The notes beneath the pieces are model-generated. The model did not search any database, had not been told where the DNA came from, and worked only from the letters and a program-made list of their open reading frames with translations. This document shows positions 1 through 6,800 of a stretch of DNA of 25,427 nt, piece by piece. The DNA comes from Avimonas intestinalis (lineage in GTDB: Bacteria > Bacillota > Clostridia > Oscillospirales > Acutalibacteraceae): NCBI GenBank assembly GCA_904380375.1, contig CAJFID010000033.1, positions 1 to 25,427 of the forward strand, in the 5' to 3' direction. The number at the start of each line of letters is the position of its first letter. The first letter of the stretch is position 1. Both the position numbers and the translations under genes were made by a program.

Positions 1-2
1 CA

Positions 3-160
3 GCGCAGAACAAGGAAGATTTACCGGAGTGCGAAACAGTGACCATCATCACGCCGGAGGAAATCGAGAAATTCAAAGCCGAAGCGTTCAGCACCTTCAA
101 AGACGGCAAGCGGAAATACCAGCAGGCGGCAGCCTATATTCTGATGCTGAATACAGGACT
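3..160 (+). pseudogene. Tyrosine-recombinase (phage/ICE-type integrase) fragment
   Basis: The frame is open from the left window edge and reads through a core-binding/catalytic-domain junction. It contains TPEEIEKFKAEA, then a predicted helix ending in AAAYILMLNTGL. In the tyrosine recombinase family this LNTGL segment is normally followed at once by R-[TLS]-GE, which carries the first catalytic arginine. Here the next codons read VVSPRVL, so the arginine and everything after it are missing. The frame stays open to 509 by chance, without family character. The break near 160 lies a few bases before a 12-bp inverted repeat. The fragment points toward the 3' end of tRNA-Lys, a usual integration target. 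It is probably the decayed end of an integrated element. The integrase call rests on motif recognition only. Confidence 0.6.
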
Positions 161-163
161 AGT

Positions 164-218
164 CGTCTCTCCCCGCGTCCTTCACTTTTGCACGGGGAGA
201 GACGTCTGGCATCCAGAC
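164..218. repeat. Clustered inverted repeats after the integrase break
   Basis: CGTCTCTCCCCG (164-175) is repeated as its exact reverse complement at 193-204, with a 17-base loop. A second hairpin, GTCTGG-CAT-CCAGAC, starts inside the end of the first (204-218). Neither is followed by a T-run, so they do not look like simple terminators. They may be part of the element end or of the rearrangement that cut the integrase. Confidence 0.6.
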
Positions 219-233
219 ATCAAAAAGCATGAA

Positions 234-282
234 GGGCGGCGTCCCGGACTCGTTATCGAGCCGGACGCCGCCCTCTTCTTTT
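234..282 (+). terminator. Intrinsic terminator downstream of integrase remnant
   Basis: GGGCGGCGTCC (234-244) pairs with GGACGCCGCCC (263-273). Inside is a second short stem, CTCG/CGAG, around TTAT. On the plus strand the stem is followed by TCTTCTTTTC. This could be the original 3' terminator of the truncated integrase gene or of its element. Bases 283-435 hold no gene that I can see. Confidence 0.5.
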
Positions 283-436
283 CCCTACGCTTCTTCCCGT
301 TCCTCTCGCATCCTCTCCGAGCGCGCATATCAAGGCTCGTCCCCGTGTTTCGTTGCATTTGGGTTGCATATCCAGCAGGCCGTTCGCAGAATCGCCTGCT
401 CATCGTAAGATTTCCTTCGGATTTGAGGATTTTCCA

Positions 437-476
437 TAAAAAACGCCAAAAAGCCCGATTATATCGGGCTTTTTGG
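437..476 (-). terminator. Terminator of tRNA-Lys
   Basis: A 13-bp perfect stem (446-458 with 464-476) contains the core AAAAAGCCCGA/TCGGGCTTTTT around a TTATA loop. On the minus strand it is followed by a run of T (complement of 438-443). It lies 28 bases past the tRNA-Lys 3' end. The T-rich 3' arm would also let it work weakly on the plus strand. Confidence 0.8.
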
Positions 477-503
477 CTGGCGATCTTTTTTGTATCACCT
501 TTC

Positions 504-579
504 TGGTGACCCATCGGGGATTCGAACCCCGGACACCCTGATTAAAAGTCAGGTGCTCTGCCAGCTGAGCTAATGGATC
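504..579 (-). tRNA. tRNA-Lys (anticodon TTT), CCA encoded
   Basis: The minus strand folds as a complete cloverleaf. The acceptor GATCCAT pairs with ATGGGTC with one G-T pair. The D arm contains AGCTCAGCTGGCAGAGC. The anticodon arm is CCTGA-CTTTTAA-TCAGG, giving anticodon TTT (Lys). The T arm is CGGGG-TTCGAAT-CCCCG. The discriminator base is A and the terminal CCA is encoded (504-506). It has its own promoter and terminator, so it is a single-gene transcription unit. Its 3' end faces the integrase remnant, which fits use as an attachment site, but no second att copy was found in the window. Confidence 0.97.
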
Positions 580-602
580 GCATTCCTTGACCGCGCCTAG
601 AT

Positions 603-631
603 ATTATATCCAATCCGTCCCCGCTTGTCAA
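603..631 (-). promoter_or_regulatory. Consensus sigma-A promoter of tRNA-Lys
   Basis: On the minus strand a perfect TTGACA (complement of 626-631) is followed after exactly 17 bases by a perfect TATAAT (complement of 603-608). The tRNA 5' end (579) lies 24 bases downstream of the -10 box, so the leader would be about 15-18 nt. A fully consensus promoter suits strong constitutive tRNA transcription. Confidence 0.9.
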
Positions 632-989
632 GGAAAACCCGCCCAAATTCCGCTTTTTTTGCCGTACCGGGGATTTTCTCTTCGCGCTAAAGGCAATTTT
701 GACGCATTCGCAACCCAATGTACGGGCTTTGGGGATCCACATTTTCTCCGCGCCGCCATGGCCGGAAAAAGGCTGAGAGGCCCGAAATAGACGAATGGGC
801 GGTTTCCACCCCCGGTTCCGCCTATTCAACGGCCGCGGGACAGCCCGCCTGCACGTGCTTTTATGGATACAGCCGCACAGGCCCGGCCCTATCAAGGCAC
901 AGCCCCGGCGGCCGCAAGCCGCCGGGCGGCGGAACAGGGAGGACGAGCGTCCCTTCGCCCGGCCTCCCTGCCATTTATTGAATGCCTGT
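632..989. other. Non-coding gap between tRNA-Lys and spoIIE
   Basis: No convincing gene is visible; the open frames here are GC-rich antisense artefacts without ribosome binding sites. Downstream of spoIIE on the minus strand there is a 9-bp GC hairpin (904-912 with 918-926) and an 8-bp CAGGGAGG/CCTCCCTG pair nearer the stop. Neither has a T-run, so a factor-independent terminator for spoIIE cannot be claimed. Confidence 0.5.
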
Positions 990-3395
990 CTATGCCGCCC
1001 CGTTTTTGTGAAGCTGGGCAACCAGGACGGTCACGTCATCCTCCCGCCCCTCCTGGCGCCGGCGCGCCTCGGTGGCGATTTCCTCCGCCAGGCTCTTGAC
1101 CTCGCCGGCTTTGGGGTCGAACGCCCGCAGCTTCTCTTCAATCCATTCCAGGCCGCCGGCCATCGCCCCGTCGCTGAGCATCACCAGCAGGTCGCCGTCA
1201 ACCAGCGTATCCTCGCTGCGCTCCGCAGCGATATCCCGCAGGATGCCCACCGGCAGGGAGGATCTCTCAATCCGGGAAACCCTCCCCATGCTGCAAAGCA
1301 GGCTGGGAGCCGCGCCGGCCTTCCGGCTTTCCATCCGCCCGTCAAACAGGTCCAGCTCCACCATGTCAAGGGTCGACAGGCTCTCATCCCCCGACTTGAC
1401 CATCAGCGCGGAATTCACCATCCGCAACACGCTCTCCGGCCCAAAGCCGGCCTGAATCAGGCGGGAGGTCAGTCCCGAGGCCATCGCCCCGTCCACGGCG
1501 GCGCGGCCGCCGCTGCCCATGCCGTCGCTGAGCACCGCGTACCATTTTCCCGCGCCGTCGGTGAATGTCTCAAACGCATCTCCGCACAGCCTCTCCCCGG
1601 TGCAGTGGAGCTGGGCGGATCCCAGCGTCACCCGGAACTGCGGACGCTCCGCCAGCGCGATTTTGACCGCATCCCCCAGCCGGGTCACCACCGGACGGTC
1701 CAACTCCCGCCCGCAGGCGTCGCTCATCGCGGCGAGCCAGCGCTTCTGGTTCATCCGCACCCCCGCGTCGGAGGCCAGGATCTCCACCGCCATCCGGCCG
1801 CCCCGGCCCATCAGGCAGACCGCGTCCTGTACCGACAGCCCGTATTCCTCGCACACGGCGATTACCCGCGCGCCCGCCTCGGTGTCCACCCGCTCCGCCT
1901 GGGAAAAATCCTCCGCCAGCTCGCCCAGGAGGTCGGACATGCCGGAAAACTGGTCGGTCACCACCGCGCGGATTTCAGACAGCCGCCGCCACGCGCCCTC
2001 CCGCACGGCGTATTCTATATACCCGGCGTTGATTTTTTGCAACACGTCGTCCAGCCGGCCGCAGTGCTTGCTGAGCACCGGGGAAACGTCCGACCGCTCC
2101 GCCTTGCCCTTTTCCCGCAGCACCGGCGTCAGGTCGTTGAGCGCCGCCATTGTATCGTGAAAATGGCTCTCCCAGCAGTGCATCCGCAGCCCGCAGACCC
2201 GACAAACATCATCCGACACGCTACGGTAAACCGTCCCGAGATCGGGCGCGCTTAAACCCGCCAACTTGTGCGACACCGCATCCACCGTCTGTGCCACCTC
2301 GTTCATGGCGCGGGAGGCGTAATCCAGCCGGAGCACGACCGAGCGGCGCAACCCCTCAACGGCAGGGATATCCCTGGCGCTGCCGAAGAAGCGGTTGACC
2401 CGGCGGTCCACGGCGGCGGGCAGGGCGACAAAAATAATCGACGCCCCCGCCACCTCGTAGACGCTGACCACCATCGTTTCGCTGGAACCGCTGCCGAGGG
2501 CGGCGATCAGGTTGGCCACCACAAAGGCGCCGGCCGAGGCAAAGCGGCCGAAGCGGGCAAAGATGCCCGCCATCAGCCCGCCGAACGCATAAGCGACCGC
2601 CAGCACCATGTGGTCGGCCGCGCTCATCGCCATCGCGAGCCCGAGCACAATCCCTGCAATACAGCCTCCCTGCTCCTTGCCGCTGCGGGCCAGCAGCAGG
2701 ATGAGCACCACCGCCGTCATCCGGCCGGGGGAAATGCCGCTGAAGGTAAAGCCGGCCGCCGCCATCAGCACCACCGCTCCGGCGGTCACCAGGCTCGCCT
2801 GCTCCTGCGCCGTCAGCAGCCGCCGTTCCCCCGCCTGCTCCAGCAACGCCACCGCTGTGGCAAAGAAATAGGACGATCCCGCGGCCAAAAGCCCTTCCGA
2901 CACCGCCAGCAGCACGTCGTACACCCGCAGCCCGCCGGCGGCGGAAAGCGCCATCCCCGTCGCCGATACCGAGAGCAACGAAACCACGGGTGCAAACAGC
3001 GGGTGCCGCGACACCGAGGGGATCCCGCTGAGGGACCATTTAATCCCCGCCACCGCAACCAACGCAGCGATATACCGGATCGGCGCCGCCGTCCCGCCGG
3101 GCAAGAGGTAGCCAACCACCCCGCCGATATAGGCCGCCAGTGCGCCCGCTCCCGGGACCGCGGCAGCAAAGCTCACGCCGAAGGGATGGAGCCCTCCGTA
3201 CACGCCCGCCCGCGGCATCACCAGCCCGAGCAGCAGCCAGAGGATCACCAGTGCCAACTGCCGCGACGCCCCCTCCCACTCGGAGGAACGGGCCCGCCGG
3301 CCGGCTCCGCTTTCTGCCCGGGCGCCGGCCTGTCCATCCTGCGCCGTCGCCAATGCCTTTTGCTTCAACGTCCTCACCATCCCGCTTGTCTTCAC
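990..3395 (-). CDS. spoIIE: Stage II sporulation protein E, PP2C-type phosphatase
   Basis: SpoIIE dephosphorylates the anti-anti-sigma factor SpoIIAA at the asymmetric septum and so activates sigma-F in the forespore. It also associates with FtsZ. The N-terminal ~300 residues are a run of hydrophobic membrane segments, followed by a central region and a C-terminal PP2C domain. Metal-site motifs are visible: SDGMGSGG (about residues 622-630), LSDG (about 741) and REDDVTVLV (about 784). The length, about 801 residues, fits the family (827 in B. subtilis). The start is uncertain. GTG at 3395 has an AAAGG about 6 bases upstream; ATG at 3380 is the alternative; an upstream frame to 3476 is less likely. 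It is preceded by a candidate Spo0A-type promoter and stands alone, with tRNA-Lys downstream. Confidence 0.96.
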   Translation of the reverse strand: MKTSGMVRTLKQKALATAQDGQAGARAESGAGRRARSSEWEGASRQLALVILWLLLGLVMPRAGVYGGLHPFGVSFAAAVPGAGALAAYIGGVVGYLLPGGTAAPIRYIAALVAVAGIKWSLSGIPSVSRHPLFAPVVSLLSVSATGMALSAAGGLRVYDVLLAVSEGLLAAGSSYFFATAVALLEQAGERRLLTAQEQASLVTAGAVVLMAAAGFTFSGISPGRMTAVVLILLLARSGKEQGGCIAGIVLGLAMAMSAADHMVLAVAYAFGGLMAGIFARFGRFASAGAFVVANLIAALGSGSSETMVVSVYEVAGASIIFVALPAAVDRRVNRFFGSARDIPAVEGLRRSVVLRLDYASRAMNEVAQTVDAVSHKLAGLSAPDLGTVYRSVSDDVCRVCGLRMHCWESHFHDTMAALNDLTPVLREKGKAERSDVSPVLSKHCGRLDDVLQKINAGYIEYAVREGAWRRLSEIRAVVTDQFSGMSDLLGELAEDFSQAERVDTEAGARVIAVCEEYGLSVQDAVCLMGRGGRMAVEILASDAGVRMNQKRWLAAMSDACGRELDRPVVTRLGDAVKIALAERPQFRVTLGSAQLHCTGERLCGDAFETFTDGAGKWYAVLSDGMGSGGRAAVDGAMASGLTSRLIQAGFGPESVLRMVNSALMVKSGDESLSTLDMVELDLFDGRMESRKAGAAPSLLCSMGRVSRIERSSLPVGILRDIAAERSEDTLVDGDLLVMLSDGAMAGGLEWIEEKLRAFDPKAGEVKSLAEEIATEARRRQEGREDDVTVLVAQLHKNGAA

Positions 3396-3540
3396 GGGTT
3401 CCCTTTGGCGGCCTCCCTGCCCGCGCCTTTGTGCGGCGGGCGTGCCGATGGGCCGCGCCCGTCCCCGCCGGATCAAAGCCGCGTCCCGGAACCCGGTTTA
3501 TTCCCTATGGCTATATCATTCTATACAGCCGGTATTTTCC

Positions 3541-3607
3541 ATTATAGGACGGGCCGTCCGGCTTTTCTGTCGGATGGTGGGCGAATTTCCTGCGTTTTTG
3601 GGACGAA
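3541..3607 (-). promoter_or_regulatory. Candidate Spo0A-dependent promoter of spoIIE
   Basis: On the minus strand a perfect -10 TATAAT (complement of 3541-3546) sits 21 bases from CCGACA (complement of 3568-3573). Unusually long spacing of 21-22 bp is known for the Spo0A-activated sigma-A promoters spoIIE and spoIIG of B. subtilis. Read on the plus strand, three 0A-box-like heptamers occur in the same orientation. They are TGTCGGA (3568-3574), GGGCGAA (3579-3585) and GGACGAA (3601-3607), each one mismatch from TGNCGAA and spaced 11 and 22 bp apart. The leader to the GTG would be about 140 nt. The assignment is an inference from spacing and motif. Confidence 0.6.
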
Positions 3608-3734
3608 AGCCCCCGCCCCTTGTCGCATCCCGCGCCCGTGGGCGGGCCGCTTGGGAACCGCTTTTTCAACCCGGTGTATTTCTACCGGAGGGCCCTTTGC
3701 CGTGAGAGGCCGTCTTCCAGGCGCCCGGCCCCAC

Positions 3735-3985
3735 TTTTCCCTGTGCCGGCCTTCGTTCTTCCCCCAGTCTTTCCTGTCCCCGTTTTTCTTTTTGTTTCTC
3801 TTGTCTTTTCTGCCTTTTTCCTGCCCCTTTTGTTGCCCCTTCGGCCACCTTGCGGCCATACTGCGGTTCTATTCCTGCTCGCCTGCTCACCCGCCCGCTC
3901 TTTCTGTTGCCCCCTCCGTCTCATCCCTGCTTTTCCGTTGTCCCACCGCCTCCTTGTCTCGCCTTTCTTCTTGCCGGCCCTATTC
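3735..3985. other. Polypyrimidine/polypurine tract upstream of spoIIE
   Basis: About 250 bases of the plus strand are strongly pyrimidine-rich, with long C/T runs such as CCGTTTTTCTTTTTG and TTCTTCCCCC. The minus strand is correspondingly purine-rich and yields only low-complexity Lys/Arg/Gly frames without ribosome binding sites. I see no gene here. It separates the terminator of the DUF3825-like gene from the spoIIE promoter. Confidence 0.7.
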
Positions 3986-4071
3986 TGTGAGGGCACAGGA
4001 TACCGCTCCTGCCCTCGTCCCCTCAAGCCGATTTGCCGCCGCGGCCTGCCTCGGGCAGCCCGCCTCCAACC

Positions 4072-4116
4072 GCAAAAAGCCCGCCGCCCGCGCCTTCCGG
4101 CGCGAACGGCGGGCTT
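4072..4116 (-). terminator. Terminator of the DUF3825-like gene
   Basis: The arms AAGCCCGCCG (4077-4086) and CGGCGGGCTT (4107-4116) pair perfectly and enclose a second perfect stem, CGCGCC-TTCC-GGCGCG (4089-4104). On the minus strand the hairpin ends in a T-run (complement of 4074-4078). It lies about 60 bases past the stop codon at 4176. Confidence 0.85.
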
Positions 4117-4175
4117 CCCGCGGGCCATTATGGACGGCGGCCCTTTCCGTATCCAAAATCCCGGATCCTCCCGGC

Positions 4176-5429
4176 TTAATCGGCCTTCTGCGCGAAAATC
4201 TTGGTCGCATCCAGCCAGAAACCGTCCGGCCGCGCGATCAGCCGCGCGTTCTGGTAGGCCATATCAAGGGTCAGGACGGTGGTGCCGATGTACTGCCCGT
4301 GCACCAGCTCAATGCTCAGCGCCACGGTCGGCGGCAGCACCTCCTTCTGCTCCCCCTTCTTGATTTCCTGCACGCCTTCCAGATAGATCGGCATCAGGAA
4401 CTGCAGCTTGCCGGTCGCGGGCCAGAACTGCGGCGCAACCAGTTTATAATTGCGCTTGGACAGCTCGAGCGACGCCTTGAGCGCGCCTTCAAACATCTGG
4501 CGGCAGCGGGCAACGTCCTGCGAGTTTTCAAAATTGAACTTGACCGAAGGGTCGTGCAGCCCGTCGTTGATCCGCTTCATATTGTCAATGAAGATGTGCT
4601 CGTCCGCGATGTTGATGCCGCCCGGCCGCTGGGCGATCTCCCAGTTGAACAGCAGGTCGCCCGGGTTTTCATAAAAAGTCGCCATCGGCAGCGGGGCGTT
4701 GCGGGAGTAGTTGCAGAACACCCGGTTGCTGGATTTGTAAATCTCCGGGTTGCGGTATTCCTGGCGGAACAGCGCGTCCTTGGCGGAGTCCTTGACGATG
4801 TCGCAGACCAGGAACAGCTCGTTGAACGCCGCGTCAATCAGCCCGGTGTTGAACAGCAGCTTTTCCTCCTGCTCGTTGACGTAGGTCTTGCGCTGATGGA
4901 CCAGCTGGAAATAGGTGTTTTCCAGGTAATTCTTTAGGATCGGATGATGCACCCGGGACGTGTAATTGCTGAACGTCCAATTCTCATACAGCGCCTCCTC
5001 CGCCAGCCGGGAAAGCAGGGCGTTCATCTCCTCCATGCTGTCAAACACGATATCCCCGATATGCCACCGGTTGGTGCGGGAGCGGATATTGTCACGCAGC
5101 ATGGTTTCCCGCTCGATAAACAGGCCGTAATAATTCTTGGGCTTTTCTTCGTCCCTGCGTGTATTCTTCAGCGTATAGGCGAAGATGCGCTCCTGCCCGT
5201 TTTGGAAGCGGAAGCCGGTGTCAAAGGCATACAGGGTGCTGCCCGACCGGTTCCGCCCGCCGCATTTGTAGGTCAGCAGGCGGTTTTTGGAAAATACCCG
5301 GTCGACCACCTGGTCCAGCTGCTGCTTGGCGTCCTTGATGGTCATCTCCCCTGCCATCTGCACAAACTGGAAGATCGAACGCTCGTACTCCTCGTTGGAA
5401 TTGAAGCTGATATAATCGTGGATCCCCAT
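4176..5429 (-). CDS. DUF3825-like protein of unknown function
   Basis: A soluble protein of 417 residues without signal peptide or membrane segments. The C-terminal part reads as an alternating strand pattern (LQFLMPIYL, TVALSIELV, TVLTLDMAYQNARLI, DGFWL) that I associate with DUF3825. That domain is found alone or next to RNA- or nucleic-acid-binding modules, and its biochemical role is not established. The N-terminal part (residues ~1-230) is rich in charged and aromatic residues, with no catalytic signature that I recognise. The start is ATG at 5429, because AAAGGAGGTG lies just upstream; an upstream extension to 5465 lacks such a site. It lies 139 bases downstream of trpS on the same strand and ends in its own terminator. 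The family name is moderately certain; no function is claimed. Confidence 0.75.
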   Translation of the reverse strand: MGIHDYISFNSNEEYERSIFQFVQMAGEMTIKDAKQQLDQVVDRVFSKNRLLTYKCGGRNRSGSTLYAFDTGFRFQNGQERIFAYTLKNTRRDEEKPKNYYGLFIERETMLRDNIRSRTNRWHIGDIVFDSMEEMNALLSRLAEEALYENWTFSNYTSRVHHPILKNYLENTYFQLVHQRKTYVNEQEEKLLFNTGLIDAAFNELFLVCDIVKDSAKDALFRQEYRNPEIYKSSNRVFCNYSRNAPLPMATFYENPGDLLFNWEIAQRPGGINIADEHIFIDNMKRINDGLHDPSVKFNFENSQDVARCRQMFEGALKASLELSKRNYKLVAPQFWPATGKLQFLMPIYLEGVQEIKKGEQKEVLPPTVALSIELVHGQYIGTTVLTLDMAYQNARLIARPDGFWLDATKIFAQKAD

Positions 5430-5567
5430 CGTTTCACCTCCTTTCATAGCGGCCGCCTCACCCATCTAAGGGAAGCGGCCCCGGCGTTTCCGCCCCTCCG
5501 GAGTCCGGCGGAGCGGTTGGGGCCGCCTTCCGGCCGCCGCAGGCAGCCGGGAAGCGGCCCGCGGCGC

Positions 5568-6623
5568 TTATACCAGAACGAAACCCATCTTCTTCATCGC
5601 CTTGGACAGGGTGCGGCGGGCGACGGCATAGGCGCGCTCCGCCCCCTGCTTCATCAGGGCCTCCAGCTGCGCCTTGTCCTTCATATACTCGTCAAAGCGC
5701 TGCTGGATGGGCCGCAGCTCCTCAATCACCGCCTCGGCCACCGCGGCCTTGAAGTCGCCGTAGCCCTTGCCCTCGAATTCCCGTTCAATCTCCGGCAGGG
5801 TCCGGCCGGTGACGGCGCTGTAGATCTCCATCAGGTTGTTGACGCCGTCCTTGCCCTCGGCGTACCGCACGCAGGCGTCGCTGTCGGTGACCGCCCGCTT
5901 GAACTTGCGCAGGATGGTGTCCGGGTCGTCCTTGAGGGAGATGTAGGCGTTGGCGTTCTCGTCCGATTTGGACATCTTCCTTGTCGGCTCCTGCAGCGAG
6001 CGGATCCGCGCGCCGTTCTTCATAATGTACGGCTCCGGGATGGTGAACACATTGCCATAAAGGTTGTTAAAGCGGATTGCAATGTCCCGGGTCAGCTCGC
6101 AGTGCTGCTTCTGGTCCGCGCCGACCGGCACATAGTCGGGCTGGTAAAGCAGGATATCCGCCGCCATCAGCGCCGGGTAGGCAAACAGCCCCAGGTTGAT
6201 GTTGTCGGCGTGCTTGGCCGCCTTATCCTTGAACTGGGTCATCCGGGACAGCTCGCCGAACTGGGTGTGGCAGGCCAGCAGCCACGCCAGCTCCGCATGG
6301 GCGGGCACATGGGACTGCACAAAGAGCAGGGATTTCTCCGGATCCAGCCCGATAGCCAGCAGCAGGGCGAACATCTCGTTGATCTGGCGGCGGAACTTGG
6401 CCGGCTCCTGCCGCACGGTGATGGCGTGGAGGTCGGCGACCGCAAAGGCGCAGTCGAACTCGTCCTGCATCCCCACCCAATTGCGCATCGCGCCGAGGTA
6501 ATTGCCCAGCGTCGGGATGCCGGAGGGCTGGATGCAGCTCAGCGCCCGCTTTTTGCGGGGCGCGGTGTGTTCCTGGTTTTCCGCGGTTTCCGCGGGCGTC
6601 GTAGGATTCTGGGTTGACATCAT
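5568..6623 (-). CDS. trpS: Tryptophanyl-tRNA synthetase
   Basis: Class Ic synthetase that activates tryptophan with ATP and charges tRNA-Trp in the cytoplasm. The HIGH-equivalent is PSGIPTLGNYLG (residues 33-44) and the KMSKS loop is RKMSKSDENA (215-224). DLHAIT, the MAADILLY segment and VPVGADQKQH are typical of bacterial TrpRS. The length of 351 is normal apart from a polar N-terminal extension of about 25 residues before the Rossmann fold. The start ATG at 6623 has GAAAGGA 6 bases upstream; an ATG one codon later is equally possible. Many Firmicutes trpS genes have a T-box leader, but none of the conserved T-box sequence is visible in the 177 bases upstream. The aminotransferase gene precedes it on the same strand, so they could be co-transcribed. 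Confidence 0.97.
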   Translation of the reverse strand: MMSTQNPTTPAETAENQEHTAPRKKRALSCIQPSGIPTLGNYLGAMRNWVGMQDEFDCAFAVADLHAITVRQEPAKFRRQINEMFALLLAIGLDPEKSLLFVQSHVPAHAELAWLLACHTQFGELSRMTQFKDKAAKHADNINLGLFAYPALMAADILLYQPDYVPVGADQKQHCELTRDIAIRFNNLYGNVFTIPEPYIMKNGARIRSLQEPTRKMSKSDENANAYISLKDDPDTILRKFKRAVTDSDACVRYAEGKDGVNNLMEIYSAVTGRTLPEIEREFEGKGYGDFKAAVAEAVIEELRPIQQRFDEYMKDKAQLEALMKQGAERAYAVARRTLSKAMKKMGFVLV

Positions 6624-6800
6624 GGATCGTCCTTTCCAACGGATTCAATCGGGACGCCGGGGCTGGAATCCCTCCCCGGCCCCAGCCGCGGGGGGAAAGC
6701 CGTCCGCGCCCTCCCGGGCAGGGCGGCCCCTTGCTTGCCTGCAAGCGGGGAAAGCAGGGGAAAGCAGGGACCCCCCTCCCTCTTCCCACTGAGCCGGGGC

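Noticed and set aside
164..273. CRISPR-like or integron attC-like array at the left end
   Set aside because: The palindromes differ in sequence, are not regularly spaced, and no cas or integron integrase gene is adjacent.
768..800. GGCTGAGA resembling part of a TPP riboswitch
   Set aside because: The other conserved TPP elements are missing and no thiamine gene follows.
3682..4128. Minus-strand basic protein of 148 codons
   Set aside because: Low-complexity Lys/Arg/Gly translation of the polypurine strand, spans the terminator hairpin of the upstream gene and has no ribosome binding site.
795..4937. Very long plus-strand open frames (486 and 889 codons) opposite spoIIE and the DUF3825-like gene
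   Set aside because: They are antisense to well-supported genes, rich in His/Arg/Pro/Gly and lack ribosome binding sites; this is the usual effect of high GC on the opposite strand.
6624..6800. T-box leader expected before trpS; also looked for before gltX
   Set aside because: No T-box core sequence or specifier-loop arrangement is visible in 6624-6800 or 8001-8282.
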